DNA of 64,000 nt, taken from the NCBI GenBank assembly GCA_003508835.1, contig PUFA01000162.1, positions 992,001 through 1,056,000 on the forward strand, written 5' to 3'. The position numbers and the translations under genes were made by a program. This document shows, in pieces, positions 31,246 to 42,160 of the stretch (within the stretch, counting starts at the first letter, position 1; every line of letters begins with the position of its first letter). This DNA is from Eonycteris spelaea (lineage: Eukaryota > Chordata > Mammalia > Chiroptera > Pteropodidae). Under the pieces are notes generated by a model. It saw only the letters and a program-made list of their open reading frames with translations, ran no database searches and had not been told where the DNA came from.

Positions 31246-33054
31246 GTTCCCCCAAGGACCCTCAGATCACATGTTCCATGATTTGGTTTCCTTCTCATTC
31301 CTGAGCTCTCCCATAGCACAACCTGCTCAGAACACAGTGCCAGCCCCAATAAATCCTCTGCCACCAGCCCAGCTCTTTCATTGCCAGTATAAAAGGTGAA
31401 AATATGCTTTCTTTCTTCTTTTTATTAAATTCCAGGCTGAGAAAGTGTCATGAAAACTGCAAGTTCATCCAAGATGAACTGAGAGAAGACACCCCCAGTG
31501 GAAGGGCAAATAGGCTTCAGGGGCCTTAAATTCTCAACTGTCTTCTGAGATAAACTGCTCCAAAAACTTTAGTGGTTTAATCTCAGCAGCTCATGTGAAT
31601 TCTCAAACCATTTACCATCTCAGAATAGAGCAGTAAGTAGATCATGAAAAGCCAGTGTCAGCTTTGGTGGTCTGTGGTCTTCCTTGGATGACAACAGAGC
31701 ATCAGTTTCCCACTGGCCTTTCCTTGGAGAACTCACTTGCAAAGGAAAGGAGAATGCTGTTTCAACCACCATTGCCTTTCTGTTAATAAACAGAAAAATT
31801 TTTGGATCTGCTGAGTACCTTGATGGGTTTGGATATGAAGATGGGCCCAGAGCAAAGTATGTGAGGAGAAGTTGGGGCAGACTTGAATTGCTCTACGTAA
31901 TTAATAAGAAGAATTGGAATGGTTGGGAATTCACAAAGGAGGGGATGAAGTGAGGGGACCAGCAAATGAGTGAGCCTAGAGCTCTCTGTGGGGCAGAGTG
32001 GCCAGTGAAATTCCAGGGTAGGAGTCTAGAACTTAGATGTCTATTTTCAATATGTAGTTCTGTCCTATTGCAGTAAAAGCTCCTCCATCTTCCTTTCAAC
32101 CCTGCTATAAAATCTTCTCTACAAAATTTCATGTGTTGATGGTGTTGTTTGTTTATTTGTCTGTTTGTGATGGTGGAACTCAGAGATGAGGCTCAATTTC
32201 AGGTAGGAATCAAATGTGAACTAAAATATAGAAAAAGCAGAGAAAAAGAAGTAAAGAGAAGTTAGAAGCCTAGGGTGATTACAAGAAAATAGCCCCTAAA
32301 GAACATGAACAAATCTCTAGACATTCACAGTGTATTTAATGTGTGGTGCAAGCTCATCTCTTCTAGACATCAATGAGAAGGAAGATACCATTCGTGTGTT
32401 TGCATATACACACACACAACTGGGAAAAATAACTGAAGGGGCTGAGGGAGAACATTTGGCCAGGTCTTAGCCCAAATACAGGGGAAGCCTGGCTAACGAT
32501 GAGATGATGCCCCTGGAATCTGAGGGCTCTTTCATGAAGAGGCTGAGCGGGTAAAGTCTTGGCTGTTGGCAAGGAAATGAAAAGTCATCATCAGAAGAAG
32601 ATGCAGCTACAAGATGCAAAAGGGTGTGGATGTGCCATCCAAGTGCCCTCTACAGTGAGGGACATTGACCAATGAGGTATGAGTTTCTCATGATGGTTCG
32701 ATGCTTTTACATTGAATAAAATGTCTAAAAAACATGGCATCTTGAAAATGGAAGATGGCTTTTCCTTATAAGTACAGCCCCTGTTAAGGCTATTAAAGAG
32801 TGTATAAATATACTTTAGGAAAACTAAAGCAAGGAAGAGAGAGAGCAGGGTTGGATGGTGCGAGAGAACCAAGTTCCTGGAAACCAAAATATAATCCCAC
32901 AGAAAAATGGATGTTAGCCAAGGAAACAGACCTGTCGATGATTGTCATCTGGAAAGAAACAAGGAAGAGAGGAGTCCCGCACAACCTCAGGCAGACCCAC
33001 CTGGCCTCTAGAGCTTCTAACTTTCCATATTTTATGCTTTCAGTTCTATTCATT
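31246..33054. other. Long unassigned interval
   Basis: About 1.8 kb without a confidently assigned repeat. The stretch at 31553-31590 ('aactgctccaaaaactttag') resembles part of an old MER repeat but is too short to name. Open frames at 31684-31953, 32591-32887 and 32793-33134 have no family features. Confidence 0.45.
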
Positions 33055-33610
33055 TTTCCACATATGTTTACTGAGCACCAAATACAAGCCATGCCCTTTT
33101 CTTGATAATAGGGATGCAGAAAGGAAACGAGCAAAGAAGGTCTGCTCTCACAGATTTAGCACAGACAATAAGTAAGGAAAAGTACACAAATGAGAATGAG
33201 ATCATGTTAGATACTATTAAATAGTCCATGAGTAAAATAAAGCAAAGAACTGTGAAAAAGAACAACTTGGCATAGAAACAGCTATAGAGAATGGAGTCAA
33301 GAAAGGTCTTTCTGAGGAAACCTCACTTGAAGTGAAATATTAACAAGAAGGAGCCAGCCTTGATAAGATGCTGAAGAAAGACATCCTGAGCAGAGGGAAG
33401 GAAATGCAAAGGCCCTGGGAAGGGCAGGAGGACCTGCAGGACTGGAGCTGATGAAGCCCTGGAGATGGAGGGAGACAGGTGGGCAGGAAGCCTGGGCAGA
33501 TCGTACAAGCCCTCGAAAGCTACGCTGAGAAAAATAAAAGCCGTCAGCCATCTGGTACACCGTTGTGGAGAGAGTCTTTCCTGAGCCGTGGGGAAGCCAT
33601 TTCTCCTAGA
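33055..33610 (-). mobile_element. L2 LINE, long minus-strand 3' portion
   Basis: Starts at the tail ('cacatatgtttactgagcac', 'gatgcagaaaggaaacgagc') and runs inward: 'aggtctttctgaggaaacct', 'taacaagaaggagccagcct', 'gcagagggaaggaaatgcaa', 'aggccctgggaagggcagg'. These match reverse-complement L2 3' UTR segments. The overlapping open frames on both strands at 33297-33694 are artefacts of this. Confidence 0.85.
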
Positions 33611-34449
33611 GAGAAACATGGAGCAAGCTCAGCCACATGGGGAAGCCCCAGGAAGCAGTGCATTACAGCAAAGAGCCACCAGATGGCTCTGTGACAAGAC
33701 CACCCAGCACTTTCTCTTACCATTGCTGATGTCTTTCCTGTTCTAAGGTAGAAGCACTTTTTTCCCACTGAACAAAAGCTTCTTTAGCAAACAGCCACTT
33801 CACTTTTTTAAAAAACAAAAGAAACCAGTAGCAACCAGTACAATAGGGCACTCCGGGTGATTTAACATCTTTGCTTCCTGATGGCTAAAAGAGGCAACTC
33901 CTATTAGCCAGGGGGCTCCTCAATGCTCCATTCCCAAGCACCCATTCTTTCAAAGAACTGTGCTCAACCCAACCGGCTTGGTCACCCTCCTTTCCAGATA
34001 GACAATCCTAGGAAAAAAAGAAATGCCAGAAGCTCAGGCCACAGGCCAAATTTCAATCCTCCAACAGCCAACTTGCTCAAGAAGTAATGGCTTTCAGGCA
34101 CTTAAAACCCCTGGGTGATGGTGTGTGTGAGAATGTAAGGCTGGAGGAGTGAGAGGAGCAGAATAAAAAAGGCAGGCAGGGTGTTTGCTATTTGCACCAA
34201 GATTTTCTTGCAATAGTATGTTTTTGGGTTTTGTTTGTTTGTTGTTTCTAAATAAAGGCAAGAATTGCTCCAGATCTCTTAAAAAGCACTGGGCCTAGAA
34301 ACAGTTGTCTGGTGTGAAAGAAGGGGCTTCCATGACCAGCGTGCAGGTGACACAAGAAAGCAAAGATCTGCAGGACTTGTCAGGACTCAGCTGAATTCTT
34401 CAAGGAGCCACAAGGCCCAGGGATCTCTCAGGAGGTCTGAGGATAAAAG
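33611..34449. other. Unassigned sequence with a CTCF-like motif
   Basis: No repeat identified. Contains the CTCF-like site at 33676-33689. Confidence 0.5.
33676..33689 (+). promoter_or_regulatory. CTCF-like binding motif
   Basis: CCACCAGATGGCTC fits the CTCF core (CCRSYAGRKGGCRS) at all but the penultimate position. It lies inside a short imperfect palindrome (AGAGCCACCAGATGGCTCT). Just outside the L2 end. Motif match only; occupancy is unknown. Confidence 0.4.
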
Positions 34450-34500
34450 AGAAAAAATAACCCCTGTCTTTAAGGAGTTTACAATCTGAGTTGACATAGG
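34450..34500 (-). repeat. L2 LINE 3' end fragment
   Basis: 'aataacccctgtctttaagg' followed by 'agtttacaatctgagttgac' is the reverse-complement L2 segment 'ccctgccctcaaggagctta'. Confidence 0.65.
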
Positions 34501-34539
34501 AATTCTTGCCCATTGGAATTCTTTTCCTTTCTATCTGTT

Positions 34540-34650
34540 GAAATTAGCCTCTCCCTCCCTTGAGCTCCCACAGTCCTTGGTACATATTATAGTTGTGTCA
34601 GACTTGTGTCCCTCACTAGATAAGGCTGCTCTCTGAGTCCAGATCCACAT
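34540..34650 (+). repeat. L2 LINE 3' fragment containing a 34-bp sequence repeated at 35888
   Basis: 'ccttgagctcccacagtcct', 'tggtacatattatagttgtg' and 'gtgtccctcactagataagg' follow L2 ('gtgctcccacagcacc...cactagactgtgag'). The first 34 bases (34540-34573) recur exactly at 35888-35921. Confidence 0.75.
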
Positions 34651-34683
34651 GTCATCAACATCTGTTTTCCCAGAACGTCCCAT

Positions 34684-34686
34684 AGA

Positions 34687-34722
<36 letters not shown>

Positions 34723-34792
34723 CAGAGACAGAGACAGAGACAGAGACAGAAATGGAGACAGAGGGAGATAGACCGACAGACAGATAAGAAAG
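34684..34792. repeat. (GA)n and (CAGAGA)n purine-rich microsatellite
   Basis: Eleven GA units, then about eight GACAGA hexamers, then degenerate purine repeats. The minus strand reads as serine-leucine low-complexity open frames. Confidence 0.95.
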
Positions 34793-34879
34793 ATAAAAGT
34801 GGGAGGAGGGAGGGAGGAAGAGAGAATTTGTTTAATAATACTGTTCTCAACTCTGTTCTCCACCTCTCCCTGACACAAG

Positions 34880-34880
<1 letters not shown>

Positions 34881-34930
<50 letters not shown>
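34881..34930. repeat. (AC)25 microsatellite
   Basis: Twenty-five uninterrupted AC units, 90 bases after the purine-rich repeat. The minus-strand frames reading VCVCVC here are artefacts. Confidence 0.97.
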
Positions 34931-34932
<2 letters not shown>

Positions 34933-35399
34933 TTGAAGGATATACATGTCATGATCTACTAGCCCATTTTCACAACTCCCATTGGGGCAAATTCAAGACA
35001 AAGAAGTAATCCTAGAAAATGAAGCTCTATGATGATTTTTCTATCTGCCTGACCAAAAAAGAAAAAAAAAAAAAAAGAGCCAGAAAGAATCCTTGTTTAA
35101 TTGTTTTCAGCAATGAGGAGGAAGAGAGGCCTGCTGTGTTAGTTCATCATGCTTTCATGAAAGGTCACACATGTCCTTTCTCTGACAACATCTGGAAGGA
35201 TGAAGTATGACAGGGAGCTTCTCTGAGTATGGCCCACAAACTGTTGCTGTTGAAGAAATGTTCTTCCTGCCCCTGGCAGTTCTTTGCTGGTAGTACAGGG
35301 TATTTAGGCATGATTCTTACCTCCAAAGAGACTTGTATGGTGAATTTAAGAACCACCCTAGCTAAATCTCCCTATGGCATTGCTTTGACCACATACCTC
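34931..35399. other. Unassigned sequence
   Basis: A poly(A) stretch lies near 35056-35077. Otherwise nothing recognised. Confidence 0.5.
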
Positions 35400-35755
35400 C
35401 CTGGGCACAATCCATTTAAATGATTCTCAATTACCTACACATTCAGACAAAATCCACTGACCTGGAAGTTAAAACTTTCTCTGCTTAAATCTCCTCCTCT
35501 GGAAAACTTCCTGGATTCCCTCACACTCAGCATCCGCAACCCCGTTTTTGTAGCACTCTAAACTTCCAGCTTTTCACATCCCGATAATTGTTTAATTGAA
35601 TTTGAATTGAATATTAGTTTAATGTCACCAGAGTAGACTGCTGAGATCTATGTGTATAGAGACCAGGTCTTTTTGTTCAAGCACTCAAAATAGTGTCTGG
35701 CACTACATAAGTCCTCTTAAATATTTATGACTCATTTGGCAACTGACTGACTTGA
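35400..35755 (+). mobile_element. L2 LINE 3' portion
   Basis: 'cacattcagacaaaatccac', 'ctcctctggaaaacttcctg', 'gtttttgtagcactctaaac', 'tatagagaccaggtcttttt' and 'aatagtgtctggcactacat' are L2 landmarks to the tail. Confidence 0.75.
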
Positions 35756-35759
35756 TGTT

Positions 35760-35945
35760 TTCATCCTAACTTAACTTTTCAGCTTCATCTCCTGATTCCT
35801 TCATACAAACACCTATGTTTCATCCAAATCCATCATTCCCTGACATGTCTTTACTTTCAATCTCCATGACTTTGTTCCTTCTGCTTGGAAATTAGCCTCT
35901 CCCTCCCTTGAGCTCCCACAGGCTAATTTCACCCCACTTAAGTAC
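35760..35945 (+). repeat. L2 LINE fragment carrying a copied 34-bp segment
   Basis: 'ttcatacaaacacctatgtt', 'actttgttccttctgcttgg' and, after the copied segment, 'ggctaatttcaccccactta' fit the L2 region around 'ccctctgcctggaatg...ctggctaa'. Bases 35888-35921 equal 34540-34573 and do not belong at this point of L2. Confidence 0.6.
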
Positions 35946-35969
35946 AACCGGAATCAGAGAAGACAGAAG

Positions 35970-37259
35970 AATACTTTTTATTGAGATATAAGTTCACATA
36001 CAATAATATTCAGTGGTGATTTTTAGTATATTCACAAGGTTCTGCAATCATCACTACCAATTTCAGATCATTTTGATACCTAAAAAAAACAACCCTGTAC
36101 CCATTACTCATCACTCTCCATTCCCCTCCTCCCCAAGTTCCTGTCAATCATTAATCTACTTTTTGTCTCAGTATATTTGCCTAGTTTAGATATTTCATTT
36201 AAATGAAATCATACAATATGTGGCCTTTTGTGTCTACCTTCTTTCATTTAGCATAATATTTTCAAGGTTCATGAATAATGTAGAATGTATCAGTACTCAT
36301 TCTTTTTATGGCTGAATAGTATTCCATCATTTGTATGACTACCACATTTTATTTATTTATTCATCGATTGATGGACATTTGGGTTGTTTCCACTTTGGGA
36401 CTATTATAAATAATGCTACAGTAAATATTTGTATGAGCATATGTTTTCCATTATCTTAAGTGTATATTTAGGAGTAAAATTTCTAGGTTATATGGTAACT
36501 CTATATTTAACTGTAAAGAAATAGCAAAACTATTTTTCTATAGTGGCTTACCATTTTACATTCCCACCTGCAACGTATCTTACATCTTTTGCCAACACGT
36601 GTTATTATCTGTCGGCAGTGGTGGTGTTGGTGTTGTTCTTGTTGATGATGATGATGGTGATTGCCATACCAGTGGGCATGAAGTGGAATCTCACTGTGCT
36701 TTTGATTTTTATTTCCCTGATGACTAATGATGTTAAGCAGTTTTTCATGTGCTTGTTGGCTATTTTTTATTTTATTTAAAACAATGTTTATTGAAATCCT
36801 TTGCCCTTTTTAGTTGGGCTGTTTGTCTTTTATTATTGAGTTGTTAGAATTCTTTATATGTTCTGGATACGAGACCCTTATCAGATCTTTGCAATATGAT
36901 TTGCAAATATTTTCTACTATTCTATGGGTTATCTTTTCACTTTTCAAAATTGTCCTTGAAGAACAAAAGTCAAATTTTGATAAGGTACAATTTATTCTTT
37001 GGTTTTTGTGCTTTTGGTGCCATATCTAAGAAATCAATATCTAATCCATGATCACAAAGCATTACATCTTAGAAGCTGTCTTCTTTAAGACTTTTATAGT
37101 TTAAGCTCTTAAAAAATTTAGATCTTTGATCACTTTTAAGTTAACTTTTGTATATAGTGTGAGGTAGAGGATCCAGATTCATTCTTTTACATGTAAATAT
37201 CCAGTTATCTCTGTACTATTTATTTAAAAGATTATTCTTTCCCTCATGGAACTGTCTTG

Positions 37260-37261
<2 letters not shown>
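35970..37261 (-). mobile_element. Old L1 LINE, 3' UTR into ORF2
   Basis: Minus-strand L1 in order: 'ttttattgagatataagttc', 'gaaatcatacaatatgtggc', 'ttatggctgaatagtattcc', 'gacatttgggttgtttccac', 'accattttacattcccacct', 'tgactaatgatgttaagcag', 'agttgggctgtttgtctttt', 'tgtgaggtagaggatccaga' and 'catggaactgtcttggc'. 5' truncated at the poly(A) run. Frames broken. The plus-strand ORFs at 36543-37029 are antisense to L1 and not genes. Confidence 0.92.

Positions 37262-37296
<35 letters not shown>
37262..37296. repeat. A35 homopolymer
   Basis: Thirty-five consecutive A residues directly after the 5'-truncated end of the minus-strand L1. Longest homopolymer in the window. The length may be affected by sequencing. 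Confidence 0.95.
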
Positions 37297-37297
<1 letters not shown>

Positions 37298-37739
37298 ATT
37301 TCTAAGACATTCCTAATGAAGAGTCTGCATGGTAAAGACCACCACAGTCTGAGGTATGGCAGTCAGGAATGCAGAGATTGGCTGGTTTGTTCTATACAAT
37401 ACCTACTATGTAAAAATTCCATGCACACCACCTCAGTCCATCTCTTTCTATATACACTAATGGTTCTTAATCTTTTTTTAGGGTAAATAATCCAATAAAA
37501 TTGTGGAATCTTTCATACACGCATAATATTCTGCTTAAAATGTTGAGGTCACAGACATCTCCCCACCCAAGAAGTACATCCACAGACCCTAATCTAAGAA
37601 GTCCTGCTCCACTCTCCTTCCCTCAGAGTTCCTCCACTGCTAACACTAGGCAACACCCCACAATGCAGATGACTTGTTTTGTTTTTGTTTGTTTGCGTGT
37701 GTGTAGCCTTACCCACTCCTTTGAACTGCACATTTTCAC
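37297..37739. other. Unassigned sequence
   Basis: Nothing recognised. The plus-strand frame 37501-37743 has no family features. Confidence 0.5.
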
Positions 37740-38535
37740 CTAACTCCTAGACATGTATACCTAGTCCCTGGGCATTTCAAAGTTAGCACATTCAATTCAT
37801 TTCTTAACTCCCCCAACCAAGCTTGTACGCCAACTTCTCTTTTTCTGGCCACAGCACTGTCTTCTCATCACACAGGCTCAAAACTCAAAGTCATCTTCAC
37901 TTCCCTCTCCCACCATGCAATCAGTCTCCAGGTTTATATAACTATTTATTTATCCTGACCACCTATCAGTACCACGCCTGGTCCAAGTTCTTATCCTGAG
38001 ACCTGTCTGATGCAATAGATGTCTCTGGCCTTGCTTGTTTTGCTTTTGGGTTCTTCACTTCTAATTCATTAGGGTACCAAATTTATCTGCTGAGAGCACA
38101 GTTCTGAACATTTCACTTTCTGGCTTGAAAAAATTAGTAGCTTGTCATGATGTTCCAAATTTAGTATAAACCCAATTAGTCAGGAATTAAAGACTATCCA
38201 TTCTCTGACTCCGACCAACCATCTGGCCTCACCTCCCAACTCTATGCAAAGCAGACCCCATCTTCCAGCCAAAATTGTCACCACTTACATTCTCTGCTTC
38301 TTGTCTTCACTCATTGCCCTGCCCCCATCCTTAGCAAGCTAACCTTGCTGAGCCTTCAAGCCCAGCCCAATTGGATCACCTCCATGAGGTCTTCTTAATT
38401 GCTCCCACTGGAGGAGGAATCACCTCCATCTCTAATCTCCTGTAGTAATGTAGTTATTTTTATGTGACATTTTTTATTATTAATCATCTTATATCTCTCT
38501 TAGCAGATTGCGTTGTCTTGAACAAAATAGTTTCT
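37740..38535 (+). mobile_element. L2 LINE, long 3' portion
   Basis: 'aaaactcaaagtcatcttca', 'cttccctctcccaccatgca', then 'ggaattaaagactatccatt', 'accatctggcctcacctccc', 'gagccttcaagcccagccca', 'tccatgaggtcttcttaatt' follow L2 in order. No intact frame. Confidence 0.8.
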
Positions 38536-38549
38536 TAATGGATATTGGC

Positions 38550-38660
38550 CACATTTAGCAGTGATTCCACAGGGAATATGAATCAGAGTCACTTGGGGAA
38601 CTTTTCCAAAACACCCCACTTGGGACCTAGACTTATAGATTTTGAAATTATCATCCACTG
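38550..38660 (-). mobile_element. MER5A-type hAT element fragment
   Basis: 'gaatatgaatcagagtcact' and 'tggggaacttttccaaaaca' then 'cttgggacctagacttatag' resemble reverse-complement MER5A (CATCAGAATCACCTGG...TGGGCCCCACCC). Confidence 0.55.
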
Positions 38661-38734
38661 ATAATTATGATATATTTCAGAAATTTAAAACTATTCATCA
38701 AATTAACAAAACTAGCAGTAGTAAGATGGTTAAA

Positions 38735-38885
38735 ATATACTGAACATTTACTGTGCCCCAAGCACTGTGTATGCATAATCTCATATAATCCTCAAGAAAC
38801 CCTATAAGGTGGGCAGCATTATTTTCCCATTCTGTGGATGAAGAAACTGAGAATTAACTAAGTCATTTGCCTAAAGTGGGGCATT
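38735..38885 (-). repeat. MIR SINE
   Basis: 'actgtgccccaagcactgtg', 'ataatctcatataatcctca', 'aagaaaccctataaggtggg' and 'gatgaagaaactgagaatta' are reverse-complement MIR. Confidence 0.87.
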
Positions 38886-39019
38886 TACGAATAAATGAAT
38901 TTTATGAAATAAAGGTCCCTGAAGGACACTTACAATCTGTCAAGAAACTTAACAGTGATTTTCCAGGAAAATCTATATTCAGATTTAGTAAATTTTATTC
39001 ATTTTCCTCTTTCCCTAGT

Positions 39020-39195
39020 TTTGCGACCTTGGGAAAATTATTTGCTCTCTCTGAGTTTGTTTCTTTTTCTGTAAAATGAGCATAATATAATACCTACTAA
39101 AGTAGAAGTCATTAAATGCGTTAAATCATGTAAAGTACTAAGTGCCTACACAGAGTAAACACTCAAGAGGTTACCTATAGTTATCATTATAATTT
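39020..39195 (+). repeat. MIR SINE
   Basis: 'tttgcgaccttgggaaaatt', 'tttctttttctgtaaaatga', 'taatacctactaaagtagaa', 'catgtaaagtactaagtgcc' and 'gagtaaacactcaagaggtt' follow MIR. Opposite in orientation to the copy at 38735. Confidence 0.87.
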
Positions 39196-39334
39196 TTTAT
39201 TCAAAAATATGCCTCAACACAAGGTAGTCCTTCCTAGCTGCAGTCAACAATAATGAGCCAAGCAGCACAACAGCTTAAATAAGTTACATGTAAGACTGAC
39301 TCTCAGAGTCAGTTTAGAGTGGAGCTAGAATTAA

Positions 39335-39440
39335 TAAAGATTTTCACTGAGAATTTCTAGGTGCCAGGCATTAAAATGCAGCGGTAAATAAAAATAGTTG
39401 CCCCTGCCTCAGGGCACTTACAATTTTGATTACTGAGATC
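39335..39440 (-). repeat. L2 LINE 3' end
   Basis: 'ctaggtgccaggcattaaaa', 'tgcagcggtaaataaaaata' and 'cctgcctcagggcacttaca' are the reverse-complement L2 tail. Confidence 0.75.
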
Positions 39441-39849
39441 AAGGCTACTCCTCCCATATCAGAGTCTGTCCACTGGCCTGTAGACCTGTGAGTTCTTGAA
39501 GAATTGCCTATGTCCGGGGTTTTCAGCCTCTAATTTTAGGCGTGGCGCATTTCTACAACCTGATATTCTCCTTTAGACAACAAAAGCATGGAGGAGAATG
39601 AAGGCAACTTCGGTGTTTCATCACTTCTACCACCACCTGGAATCTCACTGCTCTCAAACATCCCTTTGACATAGACCAAACATGGTCTGGTTCTGCTCTC
39701 TTCTTCTCAAATGTACTTAAGGATGGAGAAAGAGGGTGGTTGTAAATAACTGTAATATGTTCTTTTACAGGAAGAACACAGACATATGAAATATTTCAAC
39801 TATACCAACCTACGCTGGACTGCCATTGCTATTTTAATTTGACACTTGC
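39441..39849. other. Unassigned sequence
   Basis: Nothing recognised. Confidence 0.5.
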
Positions 39850-39998
39850 ATTTGCATAACATTTGGATTTATAATATTCTTTCACATATACCTTATAAAG
39901 TAGGAATTATTGCTGTCAGTTTATAAATGAAGAAACTGAGCCTTAGAGAGTTTTGTTATTTACCCAAGATCACACAGCTAATGAGCCACTTTGACATG
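39850..39998 (-). repeat. MIR SINE
   Basis: 'ttcacatataccttataaag', 'taaatgaagaaactgagcct' and 'acccaagatcacacagctaa' are reverse-complement MIR. Confidence 0.85.
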
Positions 39999-40324
39999 AA
40001 AATTCTGAGGAGGCTCTTTAAAAGGGAATAAACAGTGAGGTGGGGGAAAGGATACTTTTGCCTTTCATTCTTCTTCCCACTTCTTGCCTGAAATTCAGAT
40101 ATTAGGGCTATAGTTTATACTGTCACTTTGAACTTGGAAGCCAAACAAAATGGATGGCAAAGCAGAAAAAATAAAAGTCACCTAGGCCACTGATGGATGT
40201 CTTCTTGTAACACAAGACCAGCTCTGAACAGCTTACTTTTGTCTCTTTTTTTCCTTTGATGTGTTTAAGACACTCTAGTTGAGTCTCCATTTCTAGTAGT
40301 TATAAGCTATTCTGAGCTGCTAAA
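39999..40324. other. Unassigned sequence
   Basis: Nothing recognised. Confidence 0.5.
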
Positions 40325-40625
40325 CAGCATTATCTATAATTGCACAAAACTGGTAACAATTACCAATAGGGACATGGTTTAACAAATGGTGTCACATCAT
40401 TATAATTATGCCTGAGACTAACTCTCCATTTCTAAAATGGACCTACGCTATTCTCTCTCACATAAGCCATGAAAATGACAATTGTAAACAACATAGACAC
40501 AAATTCCCAGGCCGTGATATACCTAATGGCATGTACAAAATGACCGAAATCACACAAAAATCTGTATAAGAAGGAAAAGACTAAAACTTAAGATACAAAA
40601 ATAATAGAAATATAAGCTGGCAGAA
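40325..40625 (+). mobile_element. HAL1/L1-type 3' sequence
   Basis: 'cacaaaactggtaacaatta', 'ccaatagggacatggtttaa' and 'caaatggtgtcacatcatt' match the HAL1/L1 3' region (GGAAACAACCTAAATGTCCATCAATAGGG). The second half is looser and the end uncertain. Confidence 0.55.
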
Positions 40626-41399
40626 TCATAGTTGATTTTTAATTCTATTTTCAAAGTTGTTCTTAATATTGTTGCCTTATCGTTTGAATTAAAGCATTAA
40701 AGAATTATATAAATGCTGAGTTCTCCAAATCATCACCTTTGCTATTTGGTTACTACTAAACACATTCATTTTTGCCCAGCAGACGTAAGGATAGATAGCT
40801 ATTGAGTATATGAAGCCATCTCTCTCTACAATAAATATTTTAGTAATAGAATTATAATTCATATTCACATTCTTAAAAACAAAACTGGAGAAATAAGGGC
40901 ATCTCCTTGAATCAGGTAAATTCCTAAGGTCAGCTGAAGAGGGCCCTAAAGTGAGCGGGCAGAATCTCGAGGTTTGTACTACCTGGTGGTGAGAGCACAC
41001 CACAGGAGTGGCCCCACCAGCTCACAGTTCTCCTGCTTCTTCAATCAATAGTATGTGGGACATGGGATGAGTTTTCAGTGTCTGTCCTTTATTCTCAAAT
41101 TTTCACTTCCCTTTCATAAAAACGTTCACTCCAGAAATTCAGATTCTTTAGATCTACTCTCTTGGTTTGATGGTGTTTCCATTCTCCTAAAAGAACATTT
41201 GACACTTGTCTCCTTTCCGAACTCATTGTTCTATGCCATACAGAGTCTCATGGGCTTTCCCCTGGCCCTAGTCTATATAAAGTGTCAGGTGAGTGTAAAC
41301 CAGGGCAAAATCCATTTCATTGAAGGAAATAGCAAGTATATATGAGCATTTGAGTAGTTGAAAGAGAGAGGTGGGAAGGAGGAGGAAAGGAAAGTGGGC
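40626..41399. other. Unassigned sequence
   Basis: No repeat recognised. Open frames 40689-41003 (minus) and 41055-41345 (plus) lack family features. Confidence 0.5.
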
Positions 41400-41635
41400 A
41401 AATACTGTTGAGTGCATGAAATATGCCATATACCATCGTCTTCCTGAGCCTTAACTTACATTCTTAGGTTGAGTCCTTCGCAGGATTCATCACAGCAATA
41501 TTATCTCTCATGTACAAATGAGTAAGTTAAGGCTCTTATAGTTGACTAGTCAAGGTCACACGATTAGGAAATGGTGCCAAAACCATACGGACTTCGATGT
41601 TTCACCCAAAGTCCATGCTCTTTTCATTACACTTG
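41400..41635 (-). repeat. MIR SINE
   Basis: 'ttgagtgcatgaaatatgcc', 'gcaatattatctctcatgta', 'caaatgagtaagttaaggct', 'caaggtcacacgattaggaa' and 'catgctcttttcattacact' are reverse-complement MIR. Confidence 0.83.
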
Positions 41636-41774
41636 GAATGGACTCACTAGCAAACCTAGTACACTGGAAACATTCAATATAGTTTCTAGTATAGATTACT
41701 AACTTTATTTACATGAGGAAAAACACTGTACTCAGGATAAAGGAAGATGACAGGGAAGAAAACTACTTAGCAAT

Positions 41775-41932
41775 AGGAGATAGCACAGCGTAGGTTTCAC
41801 AGGCCACCTCTGATGCCCAATCAGAGTTGAATATAGGCCCTGCCATTGTGTGATCTTGGGCAAGTTTCTTAACCACTCTGTGCCTACAGAGTTGTTATGA
41901 GGGTCTAAATAGGTAGAGCATACATAAAACAC
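41775..41932 (+). repeat. MIR SINE
   Basis: 'ccctgccattgtgtgatctt', 'gggcaagtttcttaaccact', 'ctgtgcctacagagttgtta' and 'tgagggtctaaataggtaga' follow MIR. Confidence 0.85.
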
Positions 41933-42069
41933 TACCTTCTACAGAAAACTAGTTTTGAGAGATACAAGAAGAGAGGGAGGAGCAGCAAGAGAAATAAGGT
42001 AGATTTTAATCAAAGAAGTTGAGGTGCATTGAAGCTCTGCCACTCTAAGATATTTACAATATCTTCTAA

Positions 42070-42160
42070 TAAATTAAATCCAAAATCCTGCATTACAGAA
42101 CTTAGCATTTACCTACGCTTTCTCTAAACTTATCTGAGTACAGCGCCCCTATCCCATCTA
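42070..42160 (+). repeat. L2 LINE fragment
   Basis: 'attaaatccaaaatcctgca' and 'gaacttagcatttacctacg' then 'tctctaaacttatctgag' match the L2 segment 'aaatccaaactccttagcctgg'. Confidence 0.6.

Noticed and set aside
33297..33768. Cluster of 71-98 codon frames on both strands
   Set aside because: Most of the region is minus-strand L2, and the frames overlap each other.
34531..34952. Minus-strand open frames of 121 and 138 codons
   Set aside because: They translate the (AC)n and (GACAGA)n microsatellites into VCVCVC and LSLSLS runs, so they are low-complexity artefacts.
36543..37029. Hydrophobic plus-strand open frames of 71-78 codons that look like membrane proteins
   Set aside because: They are antisense to an old L1 ORF2 and 3' UTR. 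T-rich antisense gives phenylalanine and leucine stretches.
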